From the NCBI RefSeq assembly GCF_014649535.1, contig NZ_BMTF01000010.1, forward strand, positions 144,337-208,336: a DNA stretch of 64,000 nt. Reading direction: 5' to 3'. Shown in pieces: positions 58,196 to 64,000 of this stretch (its first letter is position 1; every line of letters begins with the position of its first letter). The translations under genes and the position numbers were made by a program. Source of the DNA: Streptomyces gelaticus (GTDB lineage Bacteria > Actinomycetota > Actinomycetes > Streptomycetales > Streptomycetaceae). Under the pieces are notes generated by a model. The model worked only from the letters and a program-made list of their open reading frames with translations, searched no databases and was not told where the DNA came from.

Positions 58196-58214
58196 TGGGA
58201 CGTGGGGCGTCCCA
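58196..58214. promoter_or_regulatory. Inverted repeat upstream of the small membrane protein gene
   Basis: TGGGACG (58196-58202) and CGTCCCA (58208-58214) flank TGGGG, 33 bases before ATG 58248. ATTATT lies just to the left (58191-58196) and could be part of a -10 box. It may be an operator or a leader hairpin. Confidence 0.35.
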
Positions 58215-58247
58215 CGACGGGATGCCAATCGAGAGGAGGGCTCTCCC

Positions 58248-58424
58248 ATGTCCGACTCCGAATTCTACCGACGTGACCGGCCGGAAAACGCCAAGCTGCC
58301 CGAGGACCGGCCCCGTGGCGGCGGCCCCGAGGATCCGTCTCCCAGGCACCGGTCTCCGTGGGTGTGGATCGTCGTGGTCGTCGTCATCGTGCTGGTGGTC
58401 GCGATCGTGGTGCCGCTGATATAG
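58248..58424 (+). CDS. Small single-helix membrane protein (58 residues)
   Basis: ATG 58248 follows GAGAGGAGGGCTCTCCC. The 58-residue product has a charged, proline-rich N-terminus (MSDSEFYRRDRPENAKLPED) and one very hydrophobic C-terminal helix: WVWIVVVVVIVLVVAIVVPL followed by I. Such tail-anchored miniproteins are common in Streptomyces. It is divergent from the SDR gene across the palindromes listed here. Function unknown. Confidence 0.7.
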   Translation: MSDSEFYRRDRPENAKLPEDRPRGGGPEDPSPRHRSPWVWIVVVVVIVLVVAIVVPLI

Positions 58425-59036
58425 GTCGGGAAAGGAGTCGGCCGGGTCGTCGGTGCTCGTGCGGCACTACCGCGACCGTTTGGGGCCAATCGGCTTCATG
58501 CGCCCCAGCAATTACGGCAGGTTGCGCTCGGGCGCCATTCGCCCACACATGCCGCCATCTTCTGCGTAATGTTTTCGCCTGGACCTGGCCATAGTCGACC
58601 GCGCGGCGACGGCCCCGACCGGGGCTGAAGTCTCGGTGAAACGTCGGCTTGCTCGGGTGGGACAGCAAGCGGGCCGCGGTGGCCGCCGTCATGGCCGGGG
58701 GCGAATCCTCGCCGGTTCCCTCTCCCGCCGACGCCCCGAACAGCGCCTTCGCCATCCGCGACTGCGATAGCGCCGTCTTCGCTTCCGGCATTTGACGACG
58801 GCCACCCCGTCCAGCCTACTTGTGCAATCCGGCCTACCAACCGGGGCGCAGCCGATCGCGGCGCCCCACAGAAGCAGCGCCCCCTCCTGGCGCGATTCGT
58901 GAGCGTGTCCAGCGGCGTGGTTGCCTCCGATGGACCAGCCCGCCCCCCGAACAGGGCAGAGCGGCTGGGGAAGGAGCGTGGACAGGGGCCGCCAACATGC
59001 TCGGGAGGTTCGTACGCGTGCCGGAAAGGTGGAGTC
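58425..59036. other. 612-base stretch with a duplicated gene fragment
   Basis: Most of the stretch is without recognisable genes. Between 58640 and 58795 one frame is protein-like (LLGWDSKRAAVAAVMAGGES, then the repeat at 58710-58773) and ends with TGA 58795. It looks like the tail of a lost gene. Confidence 0.45.
58710..58773 (+). repeat. Copy A of an inverted duplicated gene fragment
   Basis: These 64 bases match the reverse complement of 60761-60824 at 56 positions by eye. In this copy the plus-strand frame reads VPSPADAPNSAFAIRDCDSA followed by VFASGI and a stop at 58795. The reading is conserved at protein level in the other copy (VPSPAGVPSNAFALRDCDGA), so both descend from a coding sequence. 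The family is unknown to me. Confidence 0.65.
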
Positions 59037-59240
59037 ATGTGCCGGTGGCTTGCCTACTCGGGACAGCCAGTGCTGCTCGGTGACCTTCTGCACACTGCAT
59101 CGACCCGATCCTGCATTCACGCATGGGAGTCGAGACGACAAATGGCCACGGCTTCGGCGTCTGCTGGTACGGGCCCGACGCCCAGACACCGGCGGTAATT
59201 CCCGACACGGGTCCGGCCTGGAACAACCGCAACTTTCTGG
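59037..59240 (+). pseudogene. Frameshifted, truncated class II glutamine amidotransferase (EgtC/YafJ-like)
   Basis: ATG 59037, with a good AAAGGTGGAG site, starts MCRWLAYSGQPVLLGDLL, the unmistakable N-terminus with Cys2 nucleophile of YafJ/EgtC-type amidotransferases. After LLH the family sequence continues in another frame: HCIDPILHSRMGVETTNGHG, FGVCWYGPDAQTPAVIPDTG, PAWNNRNFL. It then ends near 59240, far short of the usual 250-280 residues. So one frameshift near 59092 and a 3' deletion have killed it. It directly precedes a YbdK-type ligase. Confidence 0.75.
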
Positions 59241-59492
59241 GAGACTGCCACCCATGTGCGGGCGTCGGCCCGGTGCCGAGTACCCGCTCCAGGAGAGGCA
59301 TGAAGACACGTTTCCGAGCCGTTGGACGGACGGATGCAGTCCGGCAGCGACAAGCTTCTTCCCTTCGAGCCGGTGGCCGTCGGCCGCGTCTTTCACCTCC
59401 CCCAGACGGGCGGGCTCAGGCACAGGAGAGGCGTCGCGCGCGGTTTGGGCACATCCTTGAAGCAGGCCTCTGCGAGCGGGGGGTATGGCGTG

Positions 59493-60581
59493 GTGCGAAC
59501 CGTGGGCGTCGAGGAAGAGCTTCTCCTCGTTGACGCGCGGAAGGGCGAGCCCCTAGCCCTGTCGGCGGCGGTACTGGCCAGGGCCGACGGGCGAGGGCGG
59601 GACGGTCCGGCCTTCGAAGCGGAACTGCACCGGCAGCAACTGGAGTTCGCCACCACTCCGCAGGCAGCAATGGACGCATTGGCGGATGAAATCGTTCGTT
59701 CGCGCAGCGAGGTTGCCCAACGCGCCGCGGAGTCGGGTGCAGCCGTCGCCGCTCTGGCCACCTCGCCGTTGCCCGTGGCGCCGTCGATCTGTGCGGGCGA
59801 GCGATACCGGTGGTTGGAAGGGGAATTCGGCCTGACCGCGCAAGAACAACTCACCTGCGGTTGCCATGTTCATGTGGCCGTGGAATCGGACGACGAAGGA
59901 GTCGGTGTACTGGACCGTGCGCGGCCGTGGCTTTCGGTGCTTCTGGCCCTGAGCGCGAACTCCCCTTTCTGGCAAGGGAACGACAGCTCGTACAACAGCT
60001 ACCGGAGCAGGGTCTGGAACCGCTGGCCGTCGGCCGGCCCGGTCGAGGTGTTCGGCAGTGCCGAGCGCTACCACACGCAGGTGCGGGATCTCCTTGCGAC
60101 GCAGGTGCTCCTGGACGAGGGGATGGTGTACTTCGACGCGCGGTTGTCGCACCGGTACCCCACGGTAGAACTGCGGGTCGCGGACGTCTGCCTCGACCCC
60201 GCGGACACGGTTCTTCTCGCCTGTCTGGCCCGCGGACTCGTCGAAACGGCGGCCCGCCAGTGGCGGGTGGGTGAACCCCCGGCCCGTTTCGGCGCCGGAA
60301 TCCTGCGGTTGGCGGACTGGCAGGCGGCACGGTGGGGGCTGGAGGGCCTTCTGCTCCACCCGCGCACGATGCGTCCGCGGCCGGCTCCGGAAGTGGTGGG
60401 CGCGCTACTGGAGCATGTCCGCGAGGCCCTGACTGACTACGGAGACCTCGACCGGGCGGAAGAGGCGCTGCGATCGCTCTCGGCGCGCGGAACAGGCGCC
60501 CGGACGCAGCGTGAACTGCTGCGTCGTACGGGCAGCCTGCGGGCCATGGTGGGTGAGTGCGTCCGCCTCAGCCGCGGATAG
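59493..60581 (+). CDS. YbdK-type carboxylate-amine ligase (GCS2 family, glutamate-cysteine ligase-like)
   Basis: The 362-residue enzyme belongs to the GCS2 family, whose members join glutamate to cysteine or another amine with ATP. Motifs are RTVGVEEELLLVD at the start, QEQLTCGCHVHVAVESDDEG, LSANSPFWQGNDSSYNSYRS and VELRVADVCLDPADTVLLAC. Length matches YbdK (about 370). I placed the start at GTG 59493, since family members begin M-R-T-V-G-V-E-E-E; GTG 59490 is adjacent, and the frame stays open to 59322. The true substrate in actinobacteria is not established, as these bacteria use mycothiol and ergothioneine. Confidence 0.88.
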   Translation: MRTVGVEEELLLVDARKGEPLALSAAVLARADGRGRDGPAFEAELHRQQLEFATTPQAAMDALADEIVRSRSEVAQRAAESGAAVAALATSPLPVAPSICAGERYRWLEGEFGLTAQEQLTCGCHVHVAVESDDEGVGVLDRARPWLSVLLALSANSPFWQGNDSSYNSYRSRVWNRWPSAGPVEVFGSAERYHTQVRDLLATQVLLDEGMVYFDARLSHRYPTVELRVADVCLDPADTVLLACLARGLVETAARQWRVGEPPARFGAGILRLADWQAARWGLEGLLLHPRTMRPRPAPEVVGALLEHVREALTDYGDLDRAEEALRSLSARGTGARTQRELLRRTGSLRAMVGECVRLSRG

Positions 60582-61350
60582 GAGGCGGACCTGGGGCGCC
60601 CCTGTCTGTCACCGCACGGTCCGGCGCCCGCCCGTGCGGCGGAGGACGTCCGGGAGGTTCTGCTTGTCGTCCGCTGTTCACCGGGCCTCCCGGAGCGAAG
60701 AAGTGGTGCCGCCGAGCCGGGGAGCCCGGACGTCGTCAGGTGTCGCACACAGTGAAGAGAGCGCCGTCGCAGTCGCGGAGGGCAAAGGCGTTGCTCGGGA
60801 CGCCGGCGGGAGAGGGAACCGGCGCACCCCTCGTGGAGAGAGCGCAAGCACACAGACAACACACACTGGACGCAATAACCGCGCCATCCGCACGAGAGAA
60901 GCCTTGGCACTCACCTCCCCGGGCGCACCTCTTCGTGATGCGATCACCGCCGTCCCGCACGAGGATCGGATGCACGGGCGGCGGCCCGGTCGCGCGCTGC
61001 CCCGATCGAGACCGGGACAGCCCACTTCCCGGCGCGCCGGGCCGCTCCCGGCCATGCCCGTCGGGGGCCTGGAGGGATGTCTGCTGCTGCCTATTGCCGA
61101 TGATGAGGTCACTCTCCCCGTGGCCGGGGACGGCCCGGTCGGTGGCTTCGGCAGGTCGGTCGCTGACCATCACCATGTTCGGGATGTGCTGCGGGGCTGG
61201 GGCTCGTAGGACTGGCGCCGGCGCGTCCATCAGGCCCTGAACCAGGCAGAGGAAAGCCGAGTGGCTGTTCCTCCCTTGACCCTGGTCGGGGAGGTCTCCC
61301 TGCCCGACCGGCTGAACCGTTGGAGCAGCGGACTGCTGGCGGCCTCCGCT
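60582..61350. other. 769-base stretch with a duplicated gene fragment
   Basis: It holds copy B of the inverted fragment (60761-60824). Upstream of it on the minus strand the frame reads GAVIASSVCCLCACALSTRG, a hydrophobic lead that could be chance. No complete gene is evident. Confidence 0.45.
60761..60824 (-). repeat. Copy B of the inverted duplicated gene fragment
   Basis: On the minus strand these bases encode VPSPAGVPSNAFALRDCDGA, followed by LFTVCDT and a stop at 60736. They align with 58710-58773 at 56 of 64 bases by eye. The two copies lie in inverted orientation about 2.0 kb apart and enclose the broken amidotransferase and the YbdK-type ligase. Confidence 0.65.
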
Positions 61351-61905
61351 CTACGAACGTCCGGCACCCTTTACGTCCAGCAGCTCTACGAGCTGAAGCC
61401 GGTGCAGAGCGGCGATGCCTTCGAGCAGGTCGGGATGGCGCAGCAGGGCGGCGGCGTCGGTGTCGCGGGGGCCGGGGTGGATCAGTCGCTGAAGGTGGCC
61501 GGCCTGAGCGTAGTGCTCGGTTGCGGTAAGAGCCTGGTGGGCGCGGGCGGCCAGGACGGGGTCGGCCAGGAGGCAGGCGGCCCAGCTGACGACGGTCTCG
61601 TCGACCCAGGTCCGCCAGGCGGTATCGGTGTCGTCGGAGTAGTGGGCACTGCCGGTGAGCCGGTCCAGCCGTTCGGACCCGCTGGGGGCCAGCAGGTGGA
61701 GCAGCTGAACGTCGAGGTCGGTGGGGTAGCGCAGAAAGGCGGCGAGGGTCGCGGCCTGGTGGGCCTGAGCCTGGGCCAGCGCTCTGTTGAGCGCGCCTGA
61801 AGGTGGTGGGTAGGCGGTCGAGAGCCAACGTGTGGCGGCGGCTATAACGGGTGTCAGGTCGGTGGGCACGGCGATCGGTTTCTCAGGGCGGGCTCGACCA
61901 GGCAC
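61351..61905 (-). CDS. Hypothetical helical protein
   Basis: The 184-residue frame has ordinary amino-acid composition: LTPVIAAATRWLSTAYPPPS, HQAATLAAFLRYPTDLDVQL and DETVVSWAACLLADPVLAAR. It is predicted to be mostly helical and soluble. The start is uncertain: GTG 61905 and GTG 61869 are both possible and neither has a good ribosome site. I do not recognise the family. Its long non-coding neighbours leave no functional context. Confidence 0.5.
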   Translation of the reverse strand: MPGRARPEKPIAVPTDLTPVIAAATRWLSTAYPPPSGALNRALAQAQAHQAATLAAFLRYPTDLDVQLLHLLAPSGSERLDRLTGSAHYSDDTDTAWRTWVDETVVSWAACLLADPVLAARAHQALTATEHYAQAGHLQRLIHPGPRDTDAAALLRHPDLLEGIAALHRLQLVELLDVKGAGRS

Positions 61906-62111
61906 GCAAATCGGGCTGGGAGCTGTCGGCGCGGAGCCGCGTTGCCCCGCTCGTGCCGATCAGTGTAGGCAGGCTGGCACAGTCGTCGGCATGACCCGCG
62001 TCACGTCCTGTTCGGGCGGGCACCCGGGGCTGCAGGACCGCACACGGTCCGGCGGCCCCAGGCCGCAGGCCGCAGGGGCCCTCGCTCACGCGCGCGGCAG
62101 GCCGTTTGGAT

Positions 62112-62672
62112 TCAGGACTTGCCGCGGCCGGTGACGAAATCACGAGCCCGGTCGACCAGCCCGGCCCCCGGCGCGAGCAGCTTGCTGGCTGTCGGGGCGC
62201 TGGGCGCAGAAGGATGGGGGCGGGTGGGGGCCATGGACTTGGCCCTGCGGATCTTGTCACCGAGGTCATCCAGCTGCTCGGCGGTGCAGACCTGGCGCAG
62301 CTTCGGGAAGAGGTTGTTCTCCTCGTCCTGGACATGGGCGGCGACCTCGTCCATCAACTGCTGAAGGACCGGGCTCATCTGCGCATCGCCGGTGCTCATC
62401 TTCTCCAGTTGCTTGAGGATCTTCTCGACCCGGTCGTGATCCTCGATCTCCTTGTCCGCCAGCTGGTCACCGCCGTGGATGTACTCGCGCACGGCTGGGT
62501 ACAGGTACTGTTCCTCGGCCACTGAATGCCGCACCAGCTCGATGGTGACTTCGTCCACGAGGTCACGCAGCTGTTGGCCGCTGCCGGGCATCGCCTGGAT
62601 CCGGCCGAACATCTGCTCCACCTCGCGGTGGTCAGTCATCAATTCGTCGATGACGTTTCCGCCGTGTCCCAT
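62112..62672 (-). CDS. Hemerythrin HHE-domain protein (second paralogue)
   Basis: The 186-residue protein is a paralogue of the one at 55996. It begins MGHGGNVIDELMTDHREVEQ and keeps the iron ligands in DHREVEQMF, RHSVAEEQYLYPAVREY, DHDRVEKIL and HVQDEENNLFPKL. The shared tail is TRPHPSAPSAPTASKLLAPG, then AGLVDRARDFVTGRG. ATG 62672 has AGGAGAGGTGG upstream. The 20-residue tail outside the HHE domain, conserved in both copies, suggests a common partner or membrane-surface helix. Confidence 0.88.
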   Translation of the reverse strand: MGHGGNVIDELMTDHREVEQMFGRIQAMPGSGQQLRDLVDEVTIELVRHSVAEEQYLYPAVREYIHGGDQLADKEIEDHDRVEKILKQLEKMSTGDAQMSPVLQQLMDEVAAHVQDEENNLFPKLRQVCTAEQLDDLGDKIRRAKSMAPTRPHPSAPSAPTASKLLAPGAGLVDRARDFVTGRGKS

Positions 62673-62823
62673 GCTGTCCACCTCTCCTGCGGGCCGGGCC
62701 GAGTGCCACGACCGAAGGAGAGGGGTACCCTGCGGCCGCCGCCCGCGTCGCCTCGTCGCCACCTGCCCACGCGAACGGATCACACCGGTGGCCTGATCGG
62801 CTCTGAAGGGCGGAACCGGCTGT

Positions 62824-63363
62824 TCAGCCGACGGGCGGGCAGTCGTAGACGATGAGGCCGTCCTCGCGCAGCCGGGCCCCAGGGGTCGGAGTGTGCGGTC
62901 GAAGACGGCCATCCGGCATCAGGTGCAAAACGGGCACCTTCCGGGCCACCTGGGTGTAGTCGGCGATGATCCTGCGGTGGCAACGCCACCACATCGCCTC
63001 CGCGCACATGACCGCAGTGCGTTGATGCTCTGCCTCCCGAAGCAGCTGGTCCATCGCGGCGACGAACCGAGGATCGCGGGCGTATCCGGCGTAGTTCCGG
63101 AAGGAGGCGTTGCGCCAGACAACATCGGGCGAGTCGGGCAGTGGTTTCCGGAAGCCTCCCAGATGCGTCTCCCACCGGTAGGAAACGCCTGCCGTGGGCA
63201 GCCACTGCTGGATACGCTCGCGGTTGGTGTCCGGATTGTGGCGGCTTCCTGGGGCGGTCCGCACGTCCACGACCGCCGCCACGCCGGCACCGTGCAGAAG
63301 TCGGCACAGCTCCTCACGGCCGGAGGTGCCGTGGCCGAAGGTGATCAGTTCGAGCGCGGCCAT
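62824..63363 (-). CDS. DUF488 domain protein
   Basis: The 179-residue protein follows DUF488: LITFGHGTSGREELCRLLHG, VVDVRTAPGSRHNPDTNRER, and near the end VMCAEAMWWRCHRRIIADYT, which holds the conserved Cys-Ala-Glu and Cys-His. The family is small and its chemistry unresolved; the Cys-His arrangement suggests metal or redox activity. ATG 63363 has AGAGG upstream; GTG 63366 is a neighbouring alternative. It lies 151 bases ahead of the second hemerythrin gene on the same strand, so they may be co-transcribed. Confidence 0.88.
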   Translation of the reverse strand: MAALELITFGHGTSGREELCRLLHGAGVAAVVDVRTAPGSRHNPDTNRERIQQWLPTAGVSYRWETHLGGFRKPLPDSPDVVWRNASFRNYAGYARDPRFVAAMDQLLREAEHQRTAVMCAEAMWWRCHRRIIADYTQVARKVPVLHLMPDGRLRPHTPTPGARLREDGLIVYDCPPVG

Positions 63364-63956
63364 CACAACCTCTCACCGAAGTAGACCTGAAGCCAGCAGG
63401 TGAGCACTCCTTTGTCATTGTCCGCCCTGAGCAAAAGCGGTGCGCGGGACTGGCACGGGTGGGGATGAAGCAGCGTTGCCGGCGATCGTGCTCGCAGGCT
63501 GTCAAGTCAGGCGGCGCGAACGATCAAGAGCGCGATGCCATCGGAGGCATCTGCGCGGCACAAGGCACGAACCACAGGTATCCGCCACCATCGACCTCCC
63601 GCGATGAGCAGCCGGTCAGGGGCCGACGGCGTTGGGACGGATTCCTGGTCGCGGACGACGAGCCTGTCGGTCACAGGACGAGCTCGTGCGCTTGCGTTTT
63701 CCAGCCTCGGGCAGCGCATCGCCGGCCCGCGCAACCGTAGTACGTGCCCCCAGGCGAGCTATCGACAACGCGCCCTTGGGCACGCCTGCCCGGGCGAAGA
63801 GCATGCGCGCAGCGATACTTCCGATGTGCCCACCCATCGGTGCGGCCGGTGTCACCGGCCGGGTGCGGTATCGGGACCCGGCAGCAGTGAGCCGCGATCA
63901 ATGGACGCATCACATTGCGCCGGATGGGCAGTGCCTGGACCAGGAGGAGCAGGACG
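63364..63956. other. 593-base stretch without a recognisable gene
   Basis: This is the divergent gap between the DUF488 gene and the thiamine-pyrophosphate enzyme. On the minus strand, frames in 63500-63850 have partly protein-like runs (SAPDRLLIAGGRWWRIPVVR and GGHIGSIAARMLFARAGVPK) but are broken and unrecognised. Confidence 0.45.
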
Positions 63957-64000
63957 ATGAAGGTTGCCGACTACCTGTTGCAGCGCCTGCGGGAATGGGG
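63957..64000 (+). CDS. Thiamine-pyrophosphate-dependent enzyme, N-terminus only
   Basis: ATG 63957, behind AGGAGGAGCAGGACG, opens MKVADYLLQRLREWG and runs off the window. This is the typical start of pyruvate oxidase/acetolactate-synthase-like TPP enzymes (family form: DYLLERLREWGVEHVFGYPG). Only 15 residues are visible, so the exact enzyme cannot be named. Confidence 0.6.
   Translation, partial: MKVADYLLQRLREW

Noticed and set aside
60736..61230. Minus-strand frame of 164 codons ending in the duplicated fragment
   Set aside because: Only the last 30 residues are protein-like and shared with the other copy; the rest is low-complexity Arg/Pro/Gly. Recorded as a repeat, not a gene.
1..64000. 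CRISPR arrays, riboswitches, prophage or biosynthetic megasynthase genes
   Set aside because: No evenly spaced repeats, conserved riboswitch cores, phage structural genes or polyketide/peptide synthetase modules were seen on reading both strands.

Overview
The window is high-GC DNA with Streptomyces-type genes throughout: GTG and ATG starts behind GGAGG-type ribosome sites, a MurT/GatD pair, an actinobacterial phosphofructokinase, Tat-exported lipoproteins, and sugar importers with no ATPase of their own. I infer a Streptomyces chromosome and cannot name the species. Both ends are cut: a helicase enters from the left and a thiamine-pyrophosphate enzyme leaves on the right. Region 1 (1-18.2 kb) looks like conserved core chromosome. 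It holds a DUF3516 helicase, a TesB thioesterase and small conserved proteins. An envelope/ion block follows (SHOCT protein, DUF6325 protein, Na+/H+ antiporter with a C-terminal TrkA-like domain, DUF389 membrane protein, ClC channel). Next come glutathione peroxidase, an acyl-CoA dehydrogenase divergent from a TetR regulator across a clear operator, peptide deformylase, MurT-GatD (peptidoglycan amidation), PfkA with a perfect hairpin terminator, and a CtaG-like copper protein. A short stretch at 9.8-10.3 kb carries two decayed genes (cupin and acetyltransferase). Region 2 (18.4-37.9 kb) is dominated by glycan use. PhoD phosphatase is followed by a forward, translationally coupled operon: GH78 rhamnosidase, solute-binding lipoprotein, two permeases and a 1350-residue GH106-type protein. 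A convergent reverse operon holds a binding protein, two permeases, a GH42 galactosidase and a secreted GH63 enzyme of the YgjK type. Together they fit uptake and trimming of a rhamnose- and galactose-containing glycan. Neither importer has an ATP-binding subunit, so a shared ATPase such as MsiK is expected elsewhere. Region 3 (38.0-43.7 kb) is the most unusual part. A tightly coupled operon encodes homologues of both glycine decarboxylase P-protein subunits, a COG3199-type ATP-NAD kinase-like protein, a short-chain dehydrogenase and a GntR/FCD regulator. The glycine cleavage partners GcvH, GcvT and Lpd are absent here. Both P-protein homologues carry altered active-site motifs, which suggests a different substrate or reaction. 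An inverted repeat sits in the upstream divergent promoter. Region 4 (43.9-64 kb) is accessory in character: single stress-type genes separated by long non-coding or decayed stretches. It includes an acyltransferase, an NAD-dependent epimerase, a lone Phd/YefM antitoxin, a LacI regulator with a striking double operator, IS481 and transposon-ATPase fragments, a Fpg/Nei glycosylase, a GlsB-type protein, a solitary NuoL/MrpD-like subunit missing its N-terminus, a DUF7218 protein and two paralogous hemerythrin proteins. It also has an SDR, a broken class II glutamine amidotransferase beside a YbdK-type carboxylate-amine ligase, a DUF488 protein and a duplicated gene fragment in inverted orientation.
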